DNA from: Fibrobacterota bacterium
GTDB lineage: Bacteria; Fibrobacterota; Fibrobacteria; UBA11236
NCBI GenBank assembly: GCA_028287465.1
Contig: JAQBPO010000006.1
Span: 1 to 64,000, forward strand
DNA: 64,000 nt
Direction: 5' to 3'
Shown one piece after another: positions 1-8,667 of the stretch (position 1 is the stretch's first letter; the number at the start of each line of letters is the position of its first letter). The position numbers and the translations under genes are program-made. The notes under the pieces were generated by a model. That model searched no databases, was not told the DNA's origin, and was given only the letters and a program-made list of their open reading frames with translations.

Positions 1-934
1 CCAGGTACAGGCACCGTTCCCCGCGCCTGCAGGTGGCGTCCGCGAAGAAGTTGGCGATGCTGGACTTGCCGCTGCCCGCCGTGCCCGAGACCAGGATGCT
101 GCTGCCCCGGTAGAATCCCTTGCCCTCCATCATCACGTCCAAGCGCGGGATGCCGGTGGAAATCCTCTCCTTGGAGGCCGGATGGTCCAGGCTCAGGGAG
201 GATATCGGGAGCACGGAAATGCCCCCCTCATCGATCAGGAACGGGTATTCATTGGTGCCGTGCACGGAGCCGCGGTATTTCACCACGCGCAGGCGACGGG
301 TGGAAATCTGGTCGATGATGCGGTGGTCAAGCATGATGACGCAGTCGGAAACGTATTCCTCCAGGCCTTGCCGGGTCAGGGCCCCGTCCCCGCGTTCCGC
401 CGTGATGACCGTGGTCAGGTCGCGATCCTTGAGCCAGCGGAAAAGCCGCCGGATTTCCTGCCGCAACATGGCATGGTTGTCGAAAGTGCCGAAGAGGGCT
501 TCGAGCGTATCGATGGAAACGCGCTTGGCCCCGATGGTTTCGACGCAGGATTGAAGGACGAGGAACAGGCCTTCCAGGTCGTACGCTCCGGCCACCGCAA
601 TATCGCTTTTGTCGATATGGATATACTCGACGATGAGCTTTCCCTGGTCCTCAAGGTCCTTCAGGTTGAATCCCAGGGAGGCCACGTTCTTGGCCAGGTC
701 CTCGGGGCTCTCCTCGAAGGCGATGAAGACCCCGGGCTCGCCGTAATCCAGGATCCCGCGCACCAGGAATTCCATGGAGAACATGGTCTTGCCGCATCCT
801 GCAGTGCCGCAAACCAGGGTGGGCCGGCCCTTGGGAAGGCCTCCCGCCGTGATTTCGTCCAGGCCTTCGATTCCGGTAGGGGCTTTTTCCAAATGGGTTG
901 CAGGTGGACTCATGGTGACCGATGGACTGGACAT
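1..934 (-). CDS. kaiC: KaiC-family RecA-like ATPase (3' end cut by the window)
   Basis: This reading frame runs off the left edge, so only about the first 311 residues are visible. It has two RecA-like P-loops, GTAGCGKT (Lys49) and GTAGSGKS (Lys290), which mark the double-domain architecture of KaiC. The FEESPEDL segment after the first P-loop matches the KaiC catalytic-glutamate region. The ATG start is supported by AAGGAG seven bases upstream. KaiC is the clock ATPase/autokinase in cyanobacteria; homologues outside cyanobacteria are linked to stress or signalling. The CII phosphorylation sites lie outside the window, and no kaiA or kaiB is visible, so a clock function is not implied. The family call is secure and the physiological role is unknown. 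Confidence 0.9.
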   Translation of the reverse strand, partial: MSSPSVTMSPPATHLEKAPTGIEGLDEITAGGLPKGRPTLVCGTAGCGKTMFSMEFLVRGILDYGEPGVFIAFEESPEDLAKNVASLGFNLKDLEDQGKLIVEYIHIDKSDIAVAGAYDLEGLFLVLQSCVETIGAKRVSIDTLEALFGTFDNHAMLRQEIRRLFRWLKDRDLTTVITAERGDGALTRQGLEEYVSDCVIMLDHRIIDQISTRRLRVVKYRGSVHGTNEYPFLIDEGGISVLPISSLSLDHPASKERISTGIPRLDVMMEGKGFYRGSSILVSGTAGSGKSSIANFFADATCRRGERCLYL

Positions 935-1150
935 CGCTTCTCCTTGATTTGAACCGAGGGGGTCGGCCGCCGACGCCCGGTTTTTTCTGTCTGGTACCCG
1001 GGCTTTCAATTGGCATTTTCCCGGAATTCGAGGAAAAAAAATAAATAAAACCACGCGTAAATTCACGCGGCCGCCGCTTTTGGAAACCCAAGGCCGAGAG
1101 ACCGCATTTCAGGATCTTTCCGGTTTTTTTGGAGCCTAATCGGGAACGGG

Positions 1151-1174
1151 AAAACTCCCCTCGAAGGTGGGGAG
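1151..1174 (-). terminator. Probable Rho-independent terminator after the sterol desaturase gene
   Basis: Read on the minus strand, CTCCCC and GGGGAG form a 6-bp stem with an 8-base loop, followed by TTTT. It lies 21 bases beyond the stop of the minus-strand sterol-desaturase-type gene. The remaining spacer up to the KaiC start (935-1150) holds an A/T-rich stretch that may carry the kaiC promoter. Confidence 0.5.
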
Positions 1175-1195
1175 CCGGGACAGCGAGAGGTCGAT

Positions 1196-1981
1196 CTACA
1201 CCCTCCGGAAAGGGCTGAGCATCACGGTCCTGAACCGATGCGCATCCTCCTCCTCGAATCCATCGATTCCGTACCGTACATCGCGGACTTCCTTCGGGGT
1301 CCGGTAGGTTCCGAAAAGCCGGTCCCAAAGCGGAAAGACATCCGCGAAATTGGAGTCCGTCTCGCTCCGTACCGAACTGTGGTGCATCCGATGGTAGCCC
1401 GGCGAGGAAATGAAGATGCGCGCGAACCGATCGAAGCGCGGGTTCCAGCGGACGTTGGCATGTTGGCTGAAAAGCAGCGGGAGGCTCAGGGTGAAGTACA
1501 CCGCCGCGGACAGCACGGGCACTCCAAGTACCGCCAGGACCAAGGCCTGGACCGGGAACTGCAGGACCAGATCCAGGGGATGGAACCGCAGGGAGGTGGT
1601 GACGTCCGGTGTGGGATCGTTATGATGGACGCGGTGCAGCCGCCAAATCCAGGGAACCCGGTGCCAGGCCCGGTGTAAGAAGTAACCGGCAAGGTCGATC
1701 AAGGGAATCCCAAGGGCGATCTTCGCGTAGGCGGGGATGGGCAGGTTTCGGACAAGGCCGAATCGATGCGTTTCCGCCCAATCCATGGTTAAGGCGCTGA
1801 AAAGGCCGGTCAAGGCGAAAATGGAAAAGGACGAAAGGGCGAGAACCAAACCCCGGCGGAAATGCCTGCCTCGACCCGGCACCGCCTGCACGTTCGCCGC
1901 AAAGGTTTCCAGGACGCCGAACAGGATGATGAACGCGACGATGAGGATGGGCTGGATATCGTTCAGGGTCTTGGCCAGCAT
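1196..1981 (-). CDS. Sterol desaturase / fatty acid hydroxylase family membrane protein
   Basis: The 261-residue protein belongs to the membrane di-iron hydroxylase family (PF04116). Metal-binding histidine clusters are visible in order: HRAWH, then HRVHH, and HRMHH nearer the C-terminus. Hydrophobic segments near residues 10-30, 45-65, 85-105 and 150-170 fit an integral membrane enzyme. Family members hydroxylate or desaturate lipid substrates with O2; the substrate here cannot be told. Its ATG lies two bases after the stop of the SRPBCC gene, so the two are almost certainly co-transcribed and translationally coupled. The protein may modify a membrane lipid while its partner binds a hydrophobic ligand, which is inference. 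Confidence 0.87.
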   Translation of the reverse strand: MLAKTLNDIQPILIVAFIILFGVLETFAANVQAVPGRGRHFRRGLVLALSSFSIFALTGLFSALTMDWAETHRFGLVRNLPIPAYAKIALGIPLIDLAGYFLHRAWHRVPWIWRLHRVHHNDPTPDVTTSLRFHPLDLVLQFPVQALVLAVLGVPVLSAAVYFTLSLPLLFSQHANVRWNPRFDRFARIFISSPGYHRMHHSSVRSETDSNFADVFPLWDRLFGTYRTPKEVRDVRYGIDGFEEEDAHRFRTVMLSPFRRV

Positions 1982-1983
1982 GG

Positions 1984-2538
1984 TTACTCCACGCTTTTCT
2001 TGAGGGTTTCCAGGGACTGGGCAAGATGCGCGCGCGAATCGGCGGCATTCTTGGCGATCAAAGCGGGCTTTTCGTCCGAATAGGCGTCCACCAGGGAGAC
2101 CATGGTACCTTTGCCCGAAGGCGACAGCTTCAGGGTGAAATGGCAGACATAACCGCCATGTTCCGGCTCCCAGGCATAGCGGATTTCACGGTCGGCCTTG
2201 GCATGGGTCACGATGAGCATCCCTTGATCTCCGCCTATCCTGCCGGCCAGTTTGGCGCCCGGAGTCCCAAGGGCGTCATCTCCCTTGGCGTCTTCGAAAC
2301 CGATCATCCGGACCAGGATCTCCTTGCGGATCACCTGGCTCCAGACCTTGCTCGGTTCGGCCGCCAATTCGGCCTTTACTTCGACGGCCACAAGGGTCGT
2401 TTGCGCGTATTCCCTTGGGGGACCGGCTTTTTCGGAAGCGATGTCCGTGGCCGCTGAGGCATATGGAGCGCCCAGGGAGACGCCCAAGGCCAGAGCGAGG
2501 ATGGAAGGGGAAGCGGAGAGGAGGTTTGAGGATTTCAT
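1984..2538 (-). CDS. Secreted SRPBCC (START-like) family protein
   Basis: I place the start at an internal ATG with AAAGGA upstream, giving 184 residues that begin with a clear signal peptide (hydrophobic core ILALALGVSLG, cleavage near ASA). A longer in-frame start at 2796 would add a non-signal-like extension and run into the upstream gene. The mature part reads like the SRPBCC/polyketide-cyclase fold, a hydrophobic ligand-binding cavity: alternating strands, WSQVIRKEI near the beginning and a C-terminal amphipathic helix (HLAQSLETLKKSV). Expected location is the periplasm. It directly precedes the sterol-desaturase gene and follows the SARP regulator by 65 bases, all on one strand. Ligand unknown. 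Confidence 0.75.
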   Translation of the reverse strand: MKSSNLLSASPSILALALGVSLGAPYASAATDIASEKAGPPREYAQTTLVAVEVKAELAAEPSKVWSQVIRKEILVRMIGFEDAKGDDALGTPGAKLAGRIGGDQGMLIVTHAKADREIRYAWEPEHGGYVCHFTLKLSPSGKGTMVSLVDAYSDEKPALIAKNAADSRAHLAQSLETLKKSVE

Positions 2539-2603
2539 GGCGGGTCCTTTCAATGGGTTTCGGGAAGGGACGGCCGCTTGCCGGCGTCCCTCTTCCATCG
2601 AAG

Positions 2604-5600
2604 TTAGGACCCAGGCGTTGTAACCCTCGTTTGACCCGGCGTTGGAATCTCCAAACCCAATTCCATGGCCGTCCGGAATACGGCATCCACGGCCCTTTTG
2701 GCCATTTTCTTGGGAACGGCCAGATCGGGAAGGATAGGCTGGATCAGGGCCCGGGCCCCATCCGTGTTCCCGGATTCCTGCTCGAAACGGGCCCACTTGA
2801 CCCGCACCAAGGCGGTTTCAGTCGGCCGGGGCAGCCTTTCCATTTTGTCCAGGGCCTCTTTGAGCACGGCCTTGACCGCATCCGGCCTCGACCCTCTCTC
2901 CAGGTCACACCAGAACAGGGAGGCATAGGCGAAATAGGTTTTGGCGTCCGCCTTCCGAAGCGCTTCCAGGCCATCCTCGCAGGCCTTTTCCAGGCCCGAT
3001 TCCCCCAGATTGCGGCGCGCGAAGGCGTCCAGGACGCCATAGTAGGCTTTCTCTCCCCCCTCGGGAATCCTGGCATGCCACTCCCGTATACGGTGCAATA
3101 CTTCCAGGGCTTCGGAAGGGCAATCTTCCAGGAGCAGATCGGTCGAAATGATCATTCCCGAATAGCAAATCCCCCAAAAGTCCTTCCGCTCCAGACAGAG
3201 GCCCAGGAGTTCCTTCCAGATCCGCTGCAACCCATTGAGGTCGCCCGCATGCCGCGCCATCATGAATTCGCAGACCATAACGTGGTATTGCCGGACGTTC
3301 AGCAGCCTGCAAATCCCCGATGCTTCCCGGACCATGCCTTCCGCCTTCGGAAAATCCTGATCGGTCATCAGGAAACAGGAAGCCAAATCGGCCAGGTATT
3401 CCGCTTTCTCGATCGTTGGGGCTTCGGCCTGCATGGCGACGGATCGGGTCGCGGCCTCCCCCATCTCCTTCCATTGCCCGATCATGTAGAATGAACCCGC
3501 CAGGCACGCGAGGGCGAAGGTGAGCAACTGTTTGTCAGGATGGGCCTGCGCCTCGCGTACCATGCCGCGCGCGATCGAAACGTAGTCCCCGGCCAGGCCC
3601 AGGACCTGTTCCGCCGACATGAGGTTACGCAAGATGCCGAGGCGGAGGGCCAGGGTATCCCCCGTCGACTTTCCGGCGGCCTCGAATGCCCGTTTTGACA
3701 ATTCCACCGTTTCCTGGTTGGCGAACATGAAAAACGCCCTCTCGGCCGCGGCGGCGTAATCGCGCACCGCTCCGTCCCAATCCTCGCCCAGATAGGCATG
3801 CCTGGCCCGTTCCGCGATTTCCATATCGCCGAAAAACTCGCGCATGACCGAAGCGATATGACGATGGATGAGGCGGAGCCGCGGCGCCGAAATCCGCGTA
3901 TAGGCCGCTTGGCGGAACAATTCATGCCGGAACGCGAATTCCGGAGCGCCGGCGGTTCCGGAGTCGGAACCCATGGACGAACCTCCATCCGAAGCGACGA
4001 TCATCCCCGCTTTCTCAAGGTCCCCGACGCATGCGACCAGCTGCGCCGGCGAGGTCCCGCAGACGCGCGCCAGCAGATCCAGGTGCAGATTGCGATCCAG
4101 GGCCGCGAGCCAGGGAAGCAAGGTCTGGGCCGGGGCCGACAGCTTCTCCATTTGCGAATCGATGACGCTTTCCAGGCTGCCTCCGGCCTCGCCCCCGGTC
4201 TTGGCCAGTTCGAGGGCGAATAGGGGATTGCCCGCGCTTTTGCGGATCACGGCTTCGCGCCCGGAATCGTCCAAGGTCCCGGCCAGGAGCTTTCGCAAGT
4301 CATCGCTCGACAGCGCTTCCAAGCGGATTTCCTCCATCATGGATTCCCTCAGCAGGCCCGTGCGGAAGGCGCGCACCGGCCCGTCTTCCAGGTCCCGGTC
4401 CCGTGCTGCCGCCAGGAAAGCCGCGGGAACCCGGCGCCGCAGGCAATAGGATAGCAGGGCGAAGGAGGCGGCATCCATCCACTGGATATCGTCGAACAGG
4501 AAAACCTGCCGCCCCGGGATCGCGAGTTCCGCGAGCGCGGCCGCGAAACGCTCGAAGAACCCATTCGGATCCGATCCGGTTTCGACGACGGCATCCCTCG
4601 AACCCGCGAACAGATCCAGAATCGGGTCCCCGGCCAGAGCGTCGCGCCAAGGGCCATAAACGCGGTTGGACTCGCTGCGGTGGGAGGCTCCGTAACTCAC
4701 GCGATACCCCTTTCCCTCCAGCGATCGCATGCAAGAGGTCAGCAGCCGCGTTTTCCCCATCCCCGGCTCCCCGCGGATGAGGAGAAGTCCGCCGGCGGCC
4801 GGACCGGAAGGCCCGCTCCCGGCATGGTCCAGAAGCCTCCGCAATTCCCCTTCGCGCCCCACCATGGGAGGCAAGGCGCGGGATTCCGCGGAGGGGCCGT
4901 CCGCGGGAACGGGTCCGGGCGCGTAGCCCCGCGGAGGTTGCGCGTTTTTCGCCGGAACACTCCGTCGGAGAGCTTCCATGGCCGGGCCGGGCGAGCCCCC
5001 TTCCCGCTTACGGAGCGCGTCGAACCTGCGATATTGCTCCAAGGCTTCCGCGGTCCTCCCCAAACCAAGGAAGGACTTCATCACCGCCATATGCGCGCCT
5101 TCGGATTCCGGCATCGCAACCACCCAGGCCTGGGCGGCGGGCAGGGCCTGCCCGGGTTCCGGCTCCAACAGGGCGGCCAGGGCTGCATGGGCCTTTTCGG
5201 CTAGGGCCCGGTATTTCTCGCGCTGCGCCAGGCGCCAGGATTGGAAAGCCAGGCATTCGGAAAGCTCCAGGCCTTCCAGGAACGAACCGCCGGACAGCGC
5301 CACGGCTTCCCGCGCCATCCATACCCGATTCTCCCGGGTTGTTGGACCCGCGGGGTCGTTAAGGCCAGCGACCGCCGATTCCAATCGTCCGGTATCCGAT
5401 AAGGTACCTTCGCCATTGAAGGCGATGCGATCGCCCTCCGCCCTTATGCGCGTGAGACCCGGTTCGTCGACCAGGGAACGGAGTTTGGTCAGGCTCCAGC
5501 GAAGCGCCGCCTTGGGATCGCCGGCCGTATCCCAGAGCATCTCGCATAGATGTTCCCGGGAAAGGGATTTCCCGGCGGAGATGAGATAGGCGAGGAGGGC

Positions 5601-5684
5601 ACGTGCCTGCCTGGATTTGGGTAGGTCCAAGGGGAGGCCGTGGCGGGATACCGTGAACGTGCCCAATAGGCGTATTTCCAGCAT
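2604..5684 (-). CDS. SARP/BTAD-type transcriptional regulator with AAA ATPase and TPR-like region
   Basis: This 1026-residue cytoplasmic protein starts with a winged-helix Trans_reg_C domain (about 1-95: MLEIRLLGTFTVSRHG, then SLTKLRSLV) followed by a bacterial transcriptional activation domain (about 100-245). An AAA/NB-ARC-like ATPase follows, with Walker A GEPGMGKT (Lys311) and a Walker B-like VFLFDDIQWMD. The remaining 500 residues are helical and repeat-like, as expected for TPR sensor regions of large SARP/MalT-like activators. Such proteins are best known from actinomycete secondary metabolism. The gene lies just upstream of the SRPBCC/desaturase pair on the same strand, which may be its target. 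The inducer cannot be inferred. Confidence 0.85.
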   Translation of the reverse strand: MLEIRLLGTFTVSRHGLPLDLPKSRQARALLAYLISAGKSLSREHLCEMLWDTAGDPKAALRWSLTKLRSLVDEPGLTRIRAEGDRIAFNGEGTLSDTGRLESAVAGLNDPAGPTTRENRVWMAREAVALSGGSFLEGLELSECLAFQSWRLAQREKYRALAEKAHAALAALLEPEPGQALPAAQAWVVAMPESEGAHMAVMKSFLGLGRTAEALEQYRRFDALRKREGGSPGPAMEALRRSVPAKNAQPPRGYAPGPVPADGPSAESRALPPMVGREGELRRLLDHAGSGPSGPAAGGLLLIRGEPGMGKTRLLTSCMRSLEGKGYRVSYGASHRSESNRVYGPWRDALAGDPILDLFAGSRDAVVETGSDPNGFFERFAAALAELAIPGRQVFLFDDIQWMDAASFALLSYCLRRRVPAAFLAAARDRDLEDGPVRAFRTGLLRESMMEEIRLEALSSDDLRKLLAGTLDDSGREAVIRKSAGNPLFALELAKTGGEAGGSLESVIDSQMEKLSAPAQTLLPWLAALDRNLHLDLLARVCGTSPAQLVACVGDLEKAGMIVASDGGSSMGSDSGTAGAPEFAFRHELFRQAAYTRISAPRLRLIHRHIASVMREFFGDMEIAERARHAYLGEDWDGAVRDYAAAAERAFFMFANQETVELSKRAFEAAGKSTGDTLALRLGILRNLMSAEQVLGLAGDYVSIARGMVREAQAHPDKQLLTFALACLAGSFYMIGQWKEMGEAATRSVAMQAEAPTIEKAEYLADLASCFLMTDQDFPKAEGMVREASGICRLLNVRQYHVMVCEFMMARHAGDLNGLQRIWKELLGLCLERKDFWGICYSGMIISTDLLLEDCPSEALEVLHRIREWHARIPEGGEKAYYGVLDAFARRNLGESGLEKACEDGLEALRKADAKTYFAYASLFWCDLERGSRPDAVKAVLKEALDKMERLPRPTETALVRVKWARFEQESGNTDGARALIQPILPDLAVPKKMAKRAVDAVFRTAMELGLEIPTPGQTRVTTPGS

Positions 5685-5828
5685 ATTCCCAGAAATCTAT
5701 CTAATGGCCCCCTAAAATTGGTCCAAGGAAGGAAAAGTCTTGCGTCGGGCCGCTCAGAAATTGATTCCATAGGGGGAATGCGCAATCTCTGCGCGATTCC
5801 GTTTCCACTTTCCCCAGAGGCCGACGAC

Positions 5829-5972
5829 ATGAACGTTCAAATCTCCCTGCAACCCCTTTTGGCGCTTATCGCTGGAATCCTGATCCTGCTCATCCCCAAG
5901 TTGCTCAATTACATCGTCGCCATCTACCTGATCATCATAGGCTTGGTCGGGTTGTTCGGGTTGCACCTGTAA
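5829..5972 (+). CDS. DUF3096 family small membrane protein
   Basis: A 47-residue protein with the compact pattern of the DUF3096 family: ISLQPLLALIAGILILL followed by IPKLLNYIVAIYLIIIGL. It is almost entirely hydrophobic and should form one or two transmembrane helices. I prefer the ATG at 5829 (preceded by AGAGG) over an upstream in-frame ATG at 5718, because family members begin at about this point and the extra residues look non-coding. No function is established for this family. It faces away from the SARP gene, and a strong terminator follows 12 bases after the stop. Confidence 0.85.
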   Translation: MNVQISLQPLLALIAGILILLIPKLLNYIVAIYLIIIGLVGLFGLHL

Positions 5973-5984
5973 CCCGGGCCGGGG

Positions 5985-6019
5985 AAAAAAAGGGGCGGGA
6001 ACCCTCCCGCCCCGCTTTT
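5985..6019. terminator. Bidirectional Rho-independent terminator
   Basis: A perfect 9-bp stem (GGGGCGGGA at 5992-6000, TCCCGCCCC at 6005-6013) with a 4-base loop is flanked by seven A residues on the left and GCTTTT on the right. It can terminate both the plus-strand DUF3096 gene and the minus-strand M6 protease gene, whose stop codon touches the hairpin. Confidence 0.85.
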
Positions 6020-8502
6020 CATCGGCAGGTTTCCGCCGGTTCCCAGGCATTCTCCCAGGCCCAGCCTTGGCCGGGCGCATAGGGTCCGCCGATGGCGCAC
6101 CAACCGCCCACGGTACAGGAATATTTCCGTCCGCCGTTCACTACCGCATCCCCCGTGCGATAGGCCTTCCCATCCACGTAATCGGGAACTCCGGCGCAAG
6201 GATCGGCCTCGATGACCTGATTGTACACGGCCAGCACCACGGCGGCGCTGTTCAGGAGCACCCTGGTGGGATTGGCGCGGGCATTCTCGACGGTAACGTG
6301 CCCGAAGGTCGTGATCCAATGATCGAATTCGAAACCCGGGAAGGGATGGGCGGCGATATCCACCCAGGTCCCGGCGGGGTGATCCCCGGTCCCCTCGTAG
6401 GTTCCGGGACCGTTCTCGCCCTGCACGGTCAGATGATGCAGAAGCAGTCCCGGAACGAATTCGACTTCGATGAGGTGATCGTCGTCGATATCATGCAAGG
6501 TATAGGAGGCCACGGACCCGACGGAAACGCCGTCGATGCGGACGTCCTGGATGATGTAGCCCGCATGGGGGAAGAAGTTGAAGGTCTGGGTGCGGCCGGT
6601 GGTGACCACCAGGGGGCCCTGCGGCTCGAAGGAGCCGTTGATCGCCCCTTCCCCGCCCCGCAGGACCGAGCAGGCCCCGCTCAGGCTCCCGGTTCCCTGG
6701 TAGGGCGTCTGCCAGCTCCAGCCCAGCCACCAAGGGGAAGCGCTGGTCAGGGTCACGGCATAAGCGCTCCCGTCCGCGTCCAGGAAAAGCCGATCGCCCG
6801 GTTGGGGCACGGTTCCGAAATTCCCGCCCTGGGTGGGCATGGCGCCTTCGGCTCCATGGGGCAGGTTGCAGGGCGCGGGCAAGGGAATGACCTGGCCCTG
6901 GGTGCCCGCAACGGTCCGGATGGTATGGCTTTCGAGAGCGGGCCATGCGCCCATTTCGAAACTGATGAAGCCGTCGGGGCCGGGTTCCGCGGTGATGCCG
7001 GTCAGGTGCAAGTGGGATTCATCGCCGCTCCACCAGCGCGAGTTGGGCAGGGTTCCGTCATGGAAGACCGTGCGGGTCCCGGCATGGAAGAAGAAATCCT
7101 GGTTGTCCTCGCCATGGCCGGCCTCGAGGTTGAACAGGCCATTGCTCTGCTCCAGGGACACCTTGTAATGGTTCTCCTCGGTCATGGCCTCGCGGTCATT
7201 GTTCCATACGTCCCGATCCACGTGCCAGATCGCGAGGCCTCCGTGATCCTGGGGCCAATGCCGGGACCGGGTGGGACGCGCGTCCACCAGGAAATATTCT
7301 TCGGGCCTGGTCGGATGCCGGAACCTGTAGATGCGGTTCTGATTGGCGCCCAGGGTGAATCGGACTCCGGAGGGAGCGGCGGTGATATCGACGACCTCGT
7401 CCCAACCGGCCCAATAGCGCAGGGCCGCATCGGGCCTCTGGGGCGCCGCCCAGTTGTCGAAGCCCATGATGCTGTAAGGACCCACGCCCACGCCGCCGCC
7501 GTCCGGATCGTACAGGTCCGGCCATCCCATGAGCATATGGCCGTTCTCATGGCAGATGGTCCCGACGTAGGGGTAATCGACCATCAGTCCCGTGATCTGG
7601 TGGCGCGAGAAGAATACCCCGTCCGCATGGAAATCGCCGTTCTCCAACACGCCGGTATGGGGCCAAAGGGCCCCGTTCACGCCGTCGAACCCCCCGGCGT
7701 AAAGCACGTTGAGGGCCCGGATCTGCCCATCGGCATCCACGGTGAATCGGCTGAAGTCCATGCCCCGGGCATCCAGGTAGGCCAGGACCTCGCGGATCAG
7801 GTCATGCATGGCCGGGAGGTCCTCGTAATGGGCACGGGGATGCGGGGCCCGATACCAGTACGGCATCACCACGTTCTTGTATTGCAACTTGCCGCCGGAT
7901 ACCTCCGCGTAATACTCGTACACGGTGTTCTCGACTCCGGGGCGGGAATACCCGGCCCCGTTCATCAGGGTATCCACCAGGGCCGCGGAATGGTTCGCCG
8001 GGACGTCCGGGAAATCGATCAGCAAGGTCAGTCCCAGGATGGATCCGGTATAACCGCCGTTTACATTGCCGGCGGAAGGCCGGGAGAAAAGGGATCGCAG
8101 GGATCGTTTGGGCCCGGGTGGCAGGACCAGGCCCCGTTCCCGGCGGGTCCACCCGCGGGTCCGGATTTCCTTGACCTTTTCCGCGGGCACTTCGATACCC
8201 AGGGACCCGGCCTTTTTTTCCCGGCTAAGGCCAGGTGCGTAATGGATGCCGCGGCTCTCCAATCCCGAACCGTCCTTGTCCAGGCGGGCCAGGTCGTACC
8301 ACCCGCTCCTGGGATCCTTGACGATGGCGCAGCCTTCCGGGCCCGTGATCCGGGAAAAGAATTCATCCCCGGTTACGGTAACCGGGATGAGGCTCCCGTC
8401 AGGTTGGCGGACCCGCTCTTGCCGGGCTTGGACGAAGCTGGCGTGCAGGGGACGAATCAGCGAAGCGATCAAAAGCAGGAATCCAAAGACCTTGCGCATC
8501 AT
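6019..8502 (-). CDS. Secreted M6 family metalloprotease with beta-repeat region and C-terminal chitin-binding-like domain
   Basis: The 827-residue protein begins with a signal peptide (VFGFLLLIASLIRPLHA). The M6 catalytic region carries the zinc motif HENGH (His318, Glu319, His322), followed by MGWPDLYD and a Met-turn-like SIMGFDNW, as in immune inhibitor A-type peptidases. About residues 590-760 contain two beta-rich repeats resembling InlB B-repeat/bacterial repeat modules. The last 60 residues have paired cysteines and aromatics (AYRTGDAVV, RKYSCTVGGWC, WENAWEPAETC) like CBM5/12 chitin-binding modules. No T9SS-type tail is seen. It lies in the same minus-strand block as a chitinase, which suggests attack on protein-chitin composites (inference). 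Confidence 0.88.
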   Translation of the reverse strand: MMRKVFGFLLLIASLIRPLHASFVQARQERVRQPDGSLIPVTVTGDEFFSRITGPEGCAIVKDPRSGWYDLARLDKDGSGLESRGIHYAPGLSREKKAGSLGIEVPAEKVKEIRTRGWTRRERGLVLPPGPKRSLRSLFSRPSAGNVNGGYTGSILGLTLLIDFPDVPANHSAALVDTLMNGAGYSRPGVENTVYEYYAEVSGGKLQYKNVVMPYWYRAPHPRAHYEDLPAMHDLIREVLAYLDARGMDFSRFTVDADGQIRALNVLYAGGFDGVNGALWPHTGVLENGDFHADGVFFSRHQITGLMVDYPYVGTICHENGHMLMGWPDLYDPDGGGVGVGPYSIMGFDNWAAPQRPDAALRYWAGWDEVVDITAAPSGVRFTLGANQNRIYRFRHPTRPEEYFLVDARPTRSRHWPQDHGGLAIWHVDRDVWNNDREAMTEENHYKVSLEQSNGLFNLEAGHGEDNQDFFFHAGTRTVFHDGTLPNSRWWSGDESHLHLTGITAEPGPDGFISFEMGAWPALESHTIRTVAGTQGQVIPLPAPCNLPHGAEGAMPTQGGNFGTVPQPGDRLFLDADGSAYAVTLTSASPWWLGWSWQTPYQGTGSLSGACSVLRGGEGAINGSFEPQGPLVVTTGRTQTFNFFPHAGYIIQDVRIDGVSVGSVASYTLHDIDDDHLIEVEFVPGLLLHHLTVQGENGPGTYEGTGDHPAGTWVDIAAHPFPGFEFDHWITTFGHVTVENARANPTRVLLNSAAVVLAVYNQVIEADPCAGVPDYVDGKAYRTGDAVVNGGRKYSCTVGGWCAIGGPYAPGQGWAWENAWEPAETCR

Positions 8503-8667
8503 GTGGCGGCTCTCCCTTTGTGGAGCGCCGAAGGTATCCGTTTACGGGACGCGTTGCAAGTTGCGCCGTGCGCGAGGCCGTCTTTAGGGAAGCCCTATAT
8601 CCGGAATTAGGGATTCGCGCGAAGACGGCGACCGGGAAACCTCCGGGGCCCAGGGAATCCCGCGGCC

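Noticed and set aside
6067-8610. 847-codon open frame on the plus strand, antisense to the M6 protease
   Set aside because: Gly/Pro/Arg-rich product with no domain; it is the mirror of the codon bias of a real GC-rich gene whose HENGH motif and signal peptide are clear.
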